Shown: positions 10,871 through 17,425 of the stretch, in pieces
How positions within the stretch are numbered: position 1 is the stretch's first letter
Layout of the letters: every line of letters begins with the position of its first letter
NCBI RefSeq assembly: GCF_000466745.1
Contig: NZ_ANNI01000003.1
Span: 434,001-498,000 of the forward strand
DNA from: Campylobacter concisus ATCC 51562
GTDB lineage: Bacteria; Campylobacterota; Campylobacteria; Campylobacterales; Campylobacteraceae
Direction of reading: 5' to 3'
Length of the DNA stretch: 64,000 nucleotides
Notes under the pieces: model-generated
What the model saw: only the letters and a program-made list of their open reading frames with translations
Databases searched by the model: none
Told to the model about the DNA's origin: nothing
Position numbers and translations under genes: made by a program

Positions 10871-11776
10871 TTACTCTATCTTGTCGCCAACACTAAGACG
10901 CTTACCATTTATATATGCTTTTGCGTTTGTTGGCTTTTTACTTGGCTCTTGAAGCTCGTAAATTTTGACCGCCCCACCCTTGCAAGCAACCACAACGTGA
11001 TCTTTTTCTACACTCAAAATTTCTCCGCTTTTGCCACTTTTTTTGCTTAGCTCAAGCGATAAAATTTTTAGTCCGCTAGCTAGATAAATCCCCGGCCAAG
11101 GTGTGAGCGCACGAAATTTATTATAAATTTGTCCCGCCTCTTCATCAAAGCTAAAAAGTCCGTCGCTCTTGCTTATCTTTTTGCAGTGCGAGGCCTGCGC
11201 ATCGTCTTGCTTTTGTGGTTTTAAATTTTCAAAATTTTTAAGCACTTTTACGATTAGCTCGCCGCCTAGCTCGCCTAGCTCACTAAAAAGCTCACTTGAC
11301 ATCTTAGTCTCGCAAGGCGTGTAGATGAAGTCTAGCATATCGCCAGTATCAAGCCCAGCATCCATTAGCATAGCTGTGACGCCAGTTTGCTTCTCGCCTG
11401 CTAGGATCGCGCTTTGTATAGGGCTCGCACCTCTATATTTTGGCAAGATAGAAGCGTGCAAATTTATACAGGTGGCGACGTCTAGGACACTTTGAGGTAA
11501 AATTTTGCCATAAGCCGCTACTACAATAAATTTGGGCTTAAATGCCTTTAGTTCGTTAACTACCGCCTCATTTTTTAGCGTATTTGGTGTAAGGACTGGT
11601 ACGCCTGCTAGCTCATTCTGTGCGTAAATTTTCACCTCGCTTGGGGTTAAAATTTGCTTTCTGCCAACTGGTTTATCAGGCTGAGTAAAGACCGCTTTTA
11701 TATTAAAGCCGGCTTCTTTTAGGTGCCTAAGTATCCTAACCGCATAATCAGGCGTCCCCATAAAAACTACATTCAT
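10871..11776 (-). CDS. fmt: Methionyl-tRNA formyltransferase
   Basis: This protein of about 301 residues formylates initiator Met-tRNA. The N-terminal formyltransferase domain has VVFMGTPDYAVRIL and the catalytic signature NLHASILPKYRGASPIQ with HASILP. A C-terminal tRNA-binding beta-barrel follows (FRALTPWPGIYL onward). The ATG at 11776 is chosen because AAGGA sits five bases before it. A GTG one codon earlier is also possible. Confidence 0.95.
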   Translation of the reverse strand: MNVVFMGTPDYAVRILRHLKEAGFNIKAVFTQPDKPVGRKQILTPSEVKIYAQNELAGVPVLTPNTLKNEAVVNELKAFKPKFIVVAAYGKILPQSVLDVATCINLHASILPKYRGASPIQSAILAGEKQTGVTAMLMDAGLDTGDMLDFIYTPCETKMSSELFSELGELGGELIVKVLKNFENLKPQKQDDAQASHCKKISKSDGLFSFDEEAGQIYNKFRALTPWPGIYLASGLKILSLELSKKSGKSGEILSVEKDHVVVACKGGAVKIYELQEPSKKPTNAKAYINGKRLSVGDKIE

Positions 11777-11792
11777 CACTTTCCTTTAAATT

Positions 11793-12128
11793 TCAACGAC
11801 TTTTATTTTGATCTACGTTTTTACTGTTAGTCAGCCAAGAGGCGCATGGATCTTCTTGCCAGTCAATCTTTTGAAATATCAAACTTCCTAGCTCATTAAT
11901 GCTAACTTTGCCACTACGATCAAGATCCAGCCTTTTAAATTCCTCACTAGTGCATAAATCTGGTGCTATTTTTAGTTCTGGTGGCACCTTGCAAGCCGTC
12001 CATTCACCTAAATTTAGCATGCCGTCACGATCTATGTCATTGTAATCCAAAAACATATATGCCGGATCCGCTGGATCACAGCTATATGCGCTAAAGTAAA
12101 ATAGTATAATGCAAAAAATTTTCTTCAT
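11793..12128 (-). CDS. Small exported EF-hand calcium-binding protein
   Basis: This 111-residue protein has an N-terminal signal peptide (about 1-17) ending near AYSC, which could be a weak lipobox or a normal signal-peptidase site. Two EF-hand-like loops follow: NDIDRDGMLNLGEW (about 31-44) and DLDRSGKVSINEL (about 67-79). Both have acidic residues at the expected calcium-ligand positions. Four further Cys residues could form disulphides in the periplasm. It is 16 bases upstream of fmt, in the place where C. jejuni has proB. Its function is unknown. Confidence 0.75.
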   Translation of the reverse strand: MKKIFCIILFYFSAYSCDPADPAYMFLDYNDIDRDGMLNLGEWTACKVPPELKIAPDLCTSEEFKRLDLDRSGKVSINELGSLIFQKIDWQEDPCASWLTNSKNVDQNKSR

Positions 12129-12174
12129 TTTATACTCTCAAATTTCTATGCTCAAAGCGCCAAAAAGTTACAAC

Positions 12175-13233
12175 TCAAAGCTCATTTTTAAGTAGCTCAA
12201 GAAGTGCGAATTTAAGCTCGTCGATGTTTTCGTTTGTCGCTGATGAGATCGGCAAAATAAAATATGGTTTTAAATGATCAAAGCCGAGTAAATCTTGTTT
12301 GTAGATAAATTTACCGTTTTGCTCTGGCTTTAGCTTTAAAAATTTCATAAATTCTTTTATATTTTCATCTAAATTTTCCGCCGCATCGACTCTGGTGATA
12401 GCGATAGCATAGTCCCTGCTAGCAAGTACGCTTGAAAATTTAGCGACTTCTTCTTTTAGCACACTAAACTGCTCGCTCATGCTTCTGTAATTCGCACTAT
12501 CTACCATGAAAAGCAAAATTTTATTTCTCTCGATGTGCTTTAAAAACTGCACGCCAAGGCCGCGTCCGTCGCTAGCTCCCTCAATAATACCAGGGATATC
12601 AGCCATAACAAAGCCGCTAAACTCATCAACCTCAACAAGTCCAAGCTTTGGCGTAAGCGTGGTAAATTCGTAGTTTGCGATCTGTGGTTTGGCGTTTGAT
12701 ACTGTTGAAATAAGCGTTGATTTACCAACATTTGGAAAGCCCACTAAACCAACATCAGCAATGAGCTTTAGCTCGAGCCTGACCTCTATGCTCTCTTCTG
12801 GCATACCTTTTTGTGCGTATTCTGGAGCTTGGTTGATAGAGCTTTTAAAGTGAAAATTTCCGAGTCCACCTTTACCGCCTTTTAAAAATAGTGTCTTTTG
12901 CCCCTCGCTAACTATGTCACAGAGTAGTTCATTTGTCTGTGCATCATAAACAGCTGTGCCAGGAGGGACTATTAGTTCTAAATTTTCGCCCTTTTTGCCA
13001 GTCATTCGCTTGCCCATGCCAGCTTCACCATTGCCAGCCTTCATGGCTCTTTTACCCTTATAGTTTGCTAAAGTATGGGTATTGTTGTCACAAACAAAAT
13101 AAACATCTCCGCCATCTCCGCCATCTCCGCCATCAGGACCACCCAAAATGACATGTTTTTCGCGGCGAAAACTCACAGCTCCAGCTCCACCATGCCCCGA
13201 ACTTAGAGTCAATCTTGCACTATCTATAAACAT
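12175..13233 (-). CDS. obgE: Obg family GTPase (ribosome assembly)
   Basis: This 352-residue protein comprises the glycine-rich Obg fold (about 1-158) and a GTPase domain. G motifs are GFPNVGKST (about 165), the switch II motif DIPGIIEGA and a TRVD-type G4 near 280. The Gly-rich domain is encoded in part by a 9-base tandem repeat giving GGDGGDGGD near residue 35. It normally follows rplU-rpmA, but here a two-kilobase island lies between. A TATAAT box 25-30 bases upstream gives it its own promoter. Confidence 0.96.
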   Translation of the reverse strand: MFIDSARLTLSSGHGGAGAVSFRREKHVILGGPDGGDGGDGGDVYFVCDNNTHTLANYKGKRAMKAGNGEAGMGKRMTGKKGENLELIVPPGTAVYDAQTNELLCDIVSEGQKTLFLKGGKGGLGNFHFKSSINQAPEYAQKGMPEESIEVRLELKLIADVGLVGFPNVGKSTLISTVSNAKPQIANYEFTTLTPKLGLVEVDEFSGFVMADIPGIIEGASDGRGLGVQFLKHIERNKILLFMVDSANYRSMSEQFSVLKEEVAKFSSVLASRDYAIAITRVDAAENLDENIKEFMKFLKLKPEQNGKFIYKQDLLGFDHLKPYFILPISSATNENIDELKFALLELLKNEL

Positions 13234-13257
13234 TTTTTACCTTAGTTTTTAAAGAGA

Positions 13258-13263
13258 TTATAT
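13258..13263 (-). promoter_or_regulatory. -10 box of an obgE promoter
   Basis: A perfect TATAAT on the minus strand, preceded by TTTAGA, lies about 25 bases before the obgE ATG, inside the short gap after the NYN gene. It would let obgE be expressed although it is separated from rplU-rpmA. Confidence 0.55.
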
Positions 13264-13278
13264 CTAAAATTACTAAAA

Positions 13279-13920
13279 CTATACCAATGCTACGGCAAGA
13301 TCACTTTTAAAATCGGATTTTATCTTAAAAATTTGAGCATTGCTTTCATAGAGATTTTTCCAAGACGTAAAACCATAGTCAGTTGGTTTTACCTTATTGC
13401 CTTTGTTTTGTAAAAAGTTCACTACTTTAGCATTGCAAACATAGCTGTTGCTACCGCTACTTTCCTTAACTGCTTGAACAATGTCGGAAAGATCGCAAAT
13501 TTTATCTATTTGGCGGTGTAATAAAATAAAATTTGAATATGCATCCTTTGCCGATTGTTTGGTTTTTTGCTCCCCAAAACCCAAAACTATTTTCCCCAAT
13601 TTTTTAAGCTTTATAGTAAGCGGCATAAAGTCGCAGTCGCTTGAAATGATACCTATGGCATCTATTTGGGTAGACACCATAATATCCTCGAGTGCATCTA
13701 AACAAAGTGATAAGTCGGCACAATTAGACTTGCAATTAAAAACATGAACAAATTCTATGTCGCTGGCCTGCAAAACCTCATCCCATCCACAATGTTTAGT
13801 AAAATCTTTATACGCTTTTTTTATAATGATCTCGTAGTGCTCGTTTTGACAATAACTTATTACATCACGCAAGAAAACGTGGCTTACATTTTGACAGTCA
13901 AAATATAAAGCTATTTTCAT
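13279..13920 (-). CDS. NYN-domain (LabA/DUF88-like) putative ribonuclease
   Basis: This 213-residue protein has the PIN-like NYN fold. The acidic metal-binding positions are visible in MKIALYFDCQN (Asp near 8), LSLCLDALEDI (about 90) and ISSDCDFMPL (about 112-118). The segment KLGKIVLGFG and a C-terminal region of about 60 residues with a winged-helix/LOTUS-like look (NFLQNKGNKVKPTDYGFTSW) follow. NYN proteins of this layout are single-strand RNA nucleases or RNA-binding factors. The ATG at 13920 is chosen over a GTG two codons upstream because AAGGAG ends five bases before the ATG and overlaps the GTG. It lies downstream of two tiny genes on the same strand. Biological role unknown. Confidence 0.8.
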   Translation of the reverse strand: MKIALYFDCQNVSHVFLRDVISYCQNEHYEIIIKKAYKDFTKHCGWDEVLQASDIEFVHVFNCKSNCADLSLCLDALEDIMVSTQIDAIGIISSDCDFMPLTIKLKKLGKIVLGFGEQKTKQSAKDAYSNFILLHRQIDKICDLSDIVQAVKESSGSNSYVCNAKVVNFLQNKGNKVKPTDYGFTSWKNLYESNAQIFKIKSDFKSDLAVALV

Positions 13921-13938
13921 ATTCACTCCTTAAGCTTG

Positions 13939-13956
13939 CTCCTCCCGAAGGAGGAG
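13939..13956 (-). other. UUCG-capped perfect hairpin between tiny gene and NYN gene
   Basis: On the minus strand a seven-base-pair perfect stem, CTCCTCC/GGAGGAG, is closed by the extra-stable tetraloop C(UUCG)G. It lies 19 bases upstream of the NYN start and 5 bases after the stop of the 30-residue gene. No T-run follows, so it is not a typical terminator. It may protect or process the mRNA or limit read-through. Confidence 0.6.
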
Positions 13957-13961
13957 AACAT

Positions 13962-14054
13962 CTATTTTTTAGGCGGATTGTTTCCGCGACCTTTACCACT
14001 TGGATTACCTGTAGTGCTCGGACCATTTGGCGGTCTTACTCCTGATTTTGCCAT
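13962..14054 (-). CDS. 30-residue basic, Pro/Gly/Asn-rich small protein
   Basis: This short frame encodes MAKSGVRPPNG, then STTGNPSGKGRGNN and ends PPKK. It is free of hydrophobic residues, strongly basic and probably unstructured, which suits RNA or ribosome binding. It sits between the acidic small protein upstream and the NYN nuclease downstream, all on one strand. Support is the coherent composition and the gene-sized gap it fills. From memory, similar tails occur in small hypothetical proteins of other bacteria, but I cannot name a family. Confidence 0.6.
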   Translation of the reverse strand: MAKSGVRPPNGPSTTGNPSGKGRGNNPPKK

Positions 14055-14102
14055 TGTTAACCCTTTTTTATTTAATTTAGCCGTTCAAAATCGGCTATAA
14101 AA

Positions 14103-14306
14103 TTAGCAGACTGCATAAATATATTTTGCTAGCCGCAACCTACTTTTGCAAATACCAAAGCTACTCGTCGTCGGCATCATCACCCAAATAATCATGTTGT
14201 TTGGATTATGCGCATCCGCCCAGTCATCCATATTAGCGTCATTATTTGGATTGTTTATATCCGACCACAAATTAAGCTCTTCTTGACTCATACCTGACGT
14301 ATCCAT
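14103..14306 (-). CDS. Small acidic protein with duplicated NPNN motif (probably frameshifted C-terminus)
   Basis: The ATG at 14306 has a very strong ribosome-binding site (AAAGGAGGTGAT). The first 37 residues are acidic and contain two copies of a motif W-x-D-x-x-NPNN (WSDINNPNND and WADAHNPNNM). After the second copy the frame runs into an unlike tail, MIIWVMMPTTSS and so on, to 14103. In another frame the same DNA reads DYLGDDADDE then a stop at 14161, which fits the acidic start far better. A small indel near 14190 is therefore likely. It heads the gene row with the 30-residue gene and the NYN gene. Confidence 0.55.
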   Translation of the reverse strand: MDTSGMSQEELNLWSDINNPNNDANMDDWADAHNPNNMIIWVMMPTTSSFGICKSRLRLAKYIYAVC

Positions 14307-14329
14307 TCTTATCACCTCCTTTCTTGTGG

Positions 14330-14335
14330 TATAAT
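14330..14335 (+). promoter_or_regulatory. -10 box for the plus-strand hypothetical gene
   Basis: TATAAT preceded by TTGTGG on the plus strand would start RNA near 14342, about 25 bases before the ATG at 14367. It rules out the TTG at 14337 as a start codon. It lies back to back with the strong ribosome-binding site of the minus-strand acidic gene. Confidence 0.55.
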
Positions 14336-14366
14336 TTTGGAATTTTACAAAAAGGCCGGGCGACAT

Positions 14367-14780
14367 ATGGCGACAAAAAATTATGAGCATGAATGCAAAG
14401 AACTTGTAGAAAATATACAAAACGGTGTAAGCCAAACAAGATGTACGCTGAGAGATTTTTTAAAATCTTTTGTAGATTTTGATGAAATTTTACACAGTGA
14501 AAAAGATGTGGAAAGAAGAGCAAAAAGATATGAAAAGCTCATGCAAAGAGTTAAAAACAAAAAGTCAAGCACTCAAGAAACGTTTGATAAGCTAAAAGTG
14601 ATTTATAAATTTTTACTCGACAAAGACGAATACAAAAAGCTTAACGACTATAAGCCGCTCGCCGACGATAAATTTGAAAGAGAAATTTTAGGAGATGAAA
14701 TTTACGAAAATATAGCGACGAATTCTGAAAAAAATTTTAGCAATATCAATAAAAATTACGACACCCAACCATGCGACTAA
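14367..14780 (+). CDS. Charged helical protein of unknown function
   Basis: This 137-residue soluble protein, mostly charged helices, is rich in Lys and Glu (for example ERRAKRYEKLMQRVKNKK near 53-70). No known motif is recognised. The first half has a Cys-containing segment (CKELVENIQNGVSQTRCTL). It is transcribed away from the NYN gene row and convergently with the membrane gene at 14.8-15.3 kb. The start is chosen from the TATAAT box position. Function cannot be assigned. Confidence 0.65.
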   Translation: MATKNYEHECKELVENIQNGVSQTRCTLRDFLKSFVDFDEILHSEKDVERRAKRYEKLMQRVKNKKSSTQETFDKLKVIYKFLLDKDEYKKLNDYKPLADDKFEREILGDEIYENIATNSEKNFSNINKNYDTQPCD

Positions 14781-14807
14781 ATGAGCGTCGGCAGTTGACT
14801 GCGAATT

Positions 14808-15290
14808 TTAGCGACCAAGCAACGAATAGGAGCATTCGCTAATTTTTTTATCATCTTTCAAGCACTCCTTTAGACGCTTAACGCAGTAATCTTTTTGATA
14901 ATAACCGCCATACTCACCGACGCAAGAGGATATAAACGCATACTCCTGCTCTATCGTATAACGCTCCAAAAACATCTCGTACCCGCCGTAAGCTAATCCT
15001 CCAGCTATAATCATACCAAACCAAAATCCGCCATTAGATTTAGCGGGCGACTGATCTTTTTCTATGACTTTGTCGATTAAACTTTTAAATTTATCGCTAC
15101 CCTGTATATATTTTACGACTTTTTCAGCATCACTAGAACTTATTTTATTGTCCATTATGTCAATTTTTAAAGATTTAATACTGTCGTCAATAAGAGTATT
15201 TATATCTGTTAGCAGATTTTTATCTACCATATTTTCTACAAGATATTTTAAAATTTCGCTTTTATCTATTTTCATCATAAAAGACTGCAT
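14808..15290 (-). CDS. Single-pass membrane protein of unknown function
   Basis: This is a 160-residue protein. The first 85 residues are a cytoplasmic helical region (IDKSEILKYLVENMVDKNLL onward), then a Gly-rich membrane helix near 89-105 (FWFGMIIAGGLAYGGYE). A C-terminal, presumably periplasmic, tail carries four Cys (SSCVG, DYCVKRLKECL and ECSY) that could form two disulphides. The start is uncertain: Met-5 or Met-6 could be used, since no good ribosome-binding site is seen. A TATAAT box lies 32-37 bases upstream. No family is recognised. Confidence 0.65.
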   Translation of the reverse strand: MQSFMMKIDKSEILKYLVENMVDKNLLTDINTLIDDSIKSLKIDIMDNKISSSDAEKVVKYIQGSDKFKSLIDKVIEKDQSPAKSNGGFWFGMIIAGGLAYGGYEMFLERYTIEQEYAFISSCVGEYGGYYQKDYCVKRLKECLKDDKKISECSYSLLGR

Positions 15291-15321
15291 TTAACTTACT
15301 AAAATATGATTATCAGTATAA

Positions 15322-15327
15322 ATTATA
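15322..15327 (-). promoter_or_regulatory. -10 box for the membrane protein gene
   Basis: A perfect TATAAT on the minus strand lies 32 bases before the first possible ATG of the unknown membrane protein and just beyond the rpmA terminator. Confidence 0.5.
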
Positions 15328-15361
15328 TCGAAATTTATAATCTTTGAAGTTATTTAATGAA

Positions 15362-15390
15362 TATAAAAAAGAGGGGACGAGTGCCCCTGG
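15362..15390 (-). terminator. Intrinsic terminator of rplU-rpmA
   Basis: Directly after the rpmA stop the minus strand has AGGGG, a seven-base loop, CCCCT and then CTTTTTT. This is a classic short GC stem with a T-run and ends the ribosomal protein operon before the accessory island. Confidence 0.8.
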
Positions 15391-15392
15391 TA

Positions 15393-15650
15393 TTATGCAG
15401 CTGGATAAACAGATACTTTTTTTCTGTTTTTATCGAGTCTTTCAAATTTTACAAAGCCGTCGACTAATGCAAAAATTGTGTGGTCTTTGCCAAGACCTAC
15501 GTTATTTCCAGCGTGAGTTGCTGTTCCTCTTTGGCGGATGATTATATTTCCAGCACGAACGAACTCACCACCAAATTTCTTAACACCTAATCGGCGTCCG
15601 ATACTATCACGGTTATTTTGGGTTGAACCCTGACCTTTTTTGTGTGCCAT
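15393..15650 (-). CDS. rpmA: 50S ribosomal protein L27 (bL27)
   Basis: This 85-residue ribosomal protein lies at the peptidyl-transferase centre. It begins [16 protein letters not shown], the usual L27 N-terminus without the cleavable extension of Firmicutes, and has [19 protein letters not shown]. It is 11 bases after rplU. obgE, normally next, is displaced by the island. Confidence 0.97.
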   Translation of the reverse strand: MAHKKGQGSTQNNRDSIGRRLGVKKFGGEFVRAGNIIIRQRGTATHAGNNVGLGKDHTIFALVDGFVKFERLDKNRKKVSVYPAA

Positions 15651-15661
15651 ATCTTATCTCC

Positions 15662-15976
15662 TTAAGCTGCGATACTTACGACTTTTACACGTGTAAATTG
15701 TCTTCTAAAGCCGCGTTTTAGTTTTGAGTCTTTACGTCTGCGTTTTTTGTAGATAACTACTTTTTTGTCTTTGCCTTCATTAACGACCTCAAGAACAACT
15801 TTTGCACCCTTAACAAATGGCGCACCTACCTTTACTTCGCCGTCATTTACAGCTAAAACTTCTGTAATCTCAACGGTTGATTTAGCTTCAGCACTAAAGT
15901 GATCTAGCTTAAGGTACTCACCCTCGCTGACGCGATACTGCTTGCCGCCGTGCTTAAATATAGCGTATTTTGACAT
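15662..15976 (-). CDS. rplU: 50S ribosomal protein L21 (bL21)
   Basis: This 104-residue rRNA-binding protein starts with [19 protein letters not shown] and has the signature [19 protein letters not shown] near the C-terminus. A GAAAGG ribosome-binding site precedes the ATG. The 150 bases upstream hold a possible small leader hairpin (CCAAAA/TTTTGG) and a TATCAT -10 candidate. Confidence 0.97.
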   Translation of the reverse strand: MSKYAIFKHGGKQYRVSEGEYLKLDHFSAEAKSTVEITEVLAVNDGEVKVGAPFVKGAKVVLEVVNEGKDKKVVIYKKRRRKDSKLKRGFRRQFTRVKVVSIAA

Positions 15977-16097
15977 ACTCTACCTTTCTAAATTTGGTAA
16001 GACCAAAAAGCGCTTTTGGATTTCAAAAGACTTGGGGAGCTTTGTTGGTTGTAAGAAACGGATGATACCCAAAAATTTATAAATTTAAGTTGAATGG

Positions 16098-16120
16098 GGC
16101 GGAAATTTATCCGCCTTTTT
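16098..16120 (+). terminator. GC hairpin with plus-strand T-run after the cytochrome peroxidase gene
   Basis: GGCGGA, a six-base loop and TCCGCC are followed by TTTTT on the plus strand. The hairpin lies just past the stop of the minus-strand peroxidase gene, yet its T-run points the other way. It may end plus-strand or antisense RNA, or act as a weak bidirectional terminator. Confidence 0.45.
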
Positions 16121-16127
16121 GTTTAGC

Positions 16128-17162
16128 TTAGTAGTCAAGCTCCGGTTTTGGGGTCTTTTCGGTAGATGCAGGGAAGGACGGATATTCGACTTTAGGCATT
16201 TTGCCTGTTAGTGAATTTAAAAACGTCACGATATCGGCGGCTTCTTTGTCATTTATCTCGATACCTAGCTGTACGCTACCCATCATTTTGACGGCATCTT
16301 TTAGCGACCAAACTGCACCGTTGTGAAAATACGGAGCCGTTAGCTCGATGTTGCGTAACGTAGGAGCTTTTACTAGACCGTTTGCATCGCCTTTAAAGTC
16401 GCCCAAATTTGCAAATTCATATTTGCCCGCAACCTCAAACGGTTGTAAAGTACCGCCTAAATTTATGCCGTTATGGCATGTAGCGCAACCCTTGTCGATG
16501 AAGGTTTTTAGTCCTTTTTTCTCAGCGCCGTTTAGCGCAGTCTCGTCGCCTTCTAAAAATTTATCGAATCTAGACGGAGTTACGAGCGTTCTTTCAAAGA
16601 TACCTATGGCCGTCGTTACCAGCTCAAAGCTCACGTCGCTATTAAACGCGGCCTTAAACTCGCTCACATACGCTGGGATCGATTTTAGCCTTTGCTCGAC
16701 AAGCTCCGGAGTAGAAGCCATCTCCGGCATCGCAGTCATCGGGCCGGCAGCCTGAGCGGCTAGGTGAGCGGCGCGTCCATCCCAAAACTGCACCGAGTTA
16801 AATACGGAGTTGTAAACCGTCGGAGCATTTACGTGATGAGGGTTTGGGGTCCATTTGTGACCTGTAGATGCAGGTACGCCGTCCGCTCCGCCTAAGCCCA
16901 AGTTGTGACAGGTGTTGCAGCTGATAATGCCGGATTTTGATAATCTCGGATCAAAATAGAGCCTCTTACCAAGCTCGTAAGCAGCCATAGTGGTTGGATA
17001 TTTCTCAGCATCCGGAGAAGCTTCGTTTATCGCTTTGGTTAGCGCCTTTAGATCGCTAGGGATAGCGACTAGACCCGCATCTAGCGCGTCTTGGATCAAA
17101 TTTTGAGCGTTTAGCGCCGTCGCTAACGCAACCAAACCCAACAAAACTGACTTAATTTTCAT
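16128..17162 (-). CDS. Di-haem cytochrome c peroxidase
   Basis: This 344-residue periplasmic enzyme reduces hydrogen peroxide with electrons from cytochrome c. It has a signal peptide (about 1-19) and two c-type haem sites, CNTCH at 82-86 and CATCH at 226-230. Conserved flanking blocks are LGKRLYFDPRLS, VFWDGR-like VQFWDGRAAH, and APTLRNIELTAPYFHNG near 270. The length is normal for the CcpA/MauG family. An AAAGGAG site lies before the ATG. An intergenic region with a TATAAT box and a perfect 16-base palindrome lies upstream. It protects respiration from peroxide in microaerophiles. Confidence 0.94.
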   Translation of the reverse strand: MKIKSVLLGLVALATALNAQNLIQDALDAGLVAIPSDLKALTKAINEASPDAEKYPTTMAAYELGKRLYFDPRLSKSGIISCNTCHNLGLGGADGVPASTGHKWTPNPHHVNAPTVYNSVFNSVQFWDGRAAHLAAQAAGPMTAMPEMASTPELVEQRLKSIPAYVSEFKAAFNSDVSFELVTTAIGIFERTLVTPSRFDKFLEGDETALNGAEKKGLKTFIDKGCATCHNGINLGGTLQPFEVAGKYEFANLGDFKGDANGLVKAPTLRNIELTAPYFHNGAVWSLKDAVKMMGSVQLGIEINDKEAADIVTFLNSLTGKMPKVEYPSFPASTEKTPKPELDY

Positions 17163-17195
17163 TAAATGCTCCTTTAAAAATAGAATTAGATCATA

Positions 17196-17201
17196 ATTAT
17201 A
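17196..17201 (-). promoter_or_regulatory. -10 box of the cytochrome c peroxidase promoter
   Basis: TATAAT on the minus strand lies 34-39 bases before the ATG. The surrounding sequence (TTATAATTATGATC) resembles a partial PerR-type box, but the match is incomplete in this AT-rich setting. Confidence 0.5.
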
Positions 17202-17275
17202 ATGTTTTATAGTTAAATATAAATAAATTTTATTATTTATTATAAATTATTTTTAAGTAGTTTTAGTTATTCAAG

Positions 17276-17291
17276 ATAAGATATATCTTAT
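17276..17291. promoter_or_regulatory. Perfect 16-bp palindrome, possible operator
   Basis: ATAAGATATATCTTAT is a perfect inverted repeat between the divergent peroxidase and flhB promoters, 75 bases upstream of the peroxidase -10 box. Its length suits a dimeric repressor or activator. No regulator is identified. Confidence 0.4.
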
Positions 17292-17389
17292 TTATTTTTA
17301 TTGAATAGTATTAATTATTAATCTACTTTGTATAAGATTTACTATAGCTTGACTACATAAGAAATACTTCAATTTAACCTCGCTTTAGA

Positions 17390-17395
17390 TATAAT
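17390..17395 (+). promoter_or_regulatory. -10 box of the flhB promoter
   Basis: TATAAT preceded by TTTAGA on the plus strand lies 30-35 bases before the flhB ATG, with CAGGAT as the ribosome-binding site. The box fits sigma-70 and not the sigma-54 or sigma-28 flagellar consensus. Confidence 0.55.
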
Positions 17396-17425
17396 CGCCA
17401 AAATTTAACCAAACTCAGGATAATA

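Noticed and set aside
13107-13137. Short tandem repeat of nine bases as a possible CRISPR or VNTR
   Set aside because: It lies within obgE and encodes the normal glycine-rich GGD repeat of the Obg fold; no spacers are present.
15977-16127. Structured leader upstream of rplU as an autoregulatory element
   Set aside because: Only one short AT-rich stem (CCAAAA/TTTTGG) is seen and I cannot match it to a known leader family.
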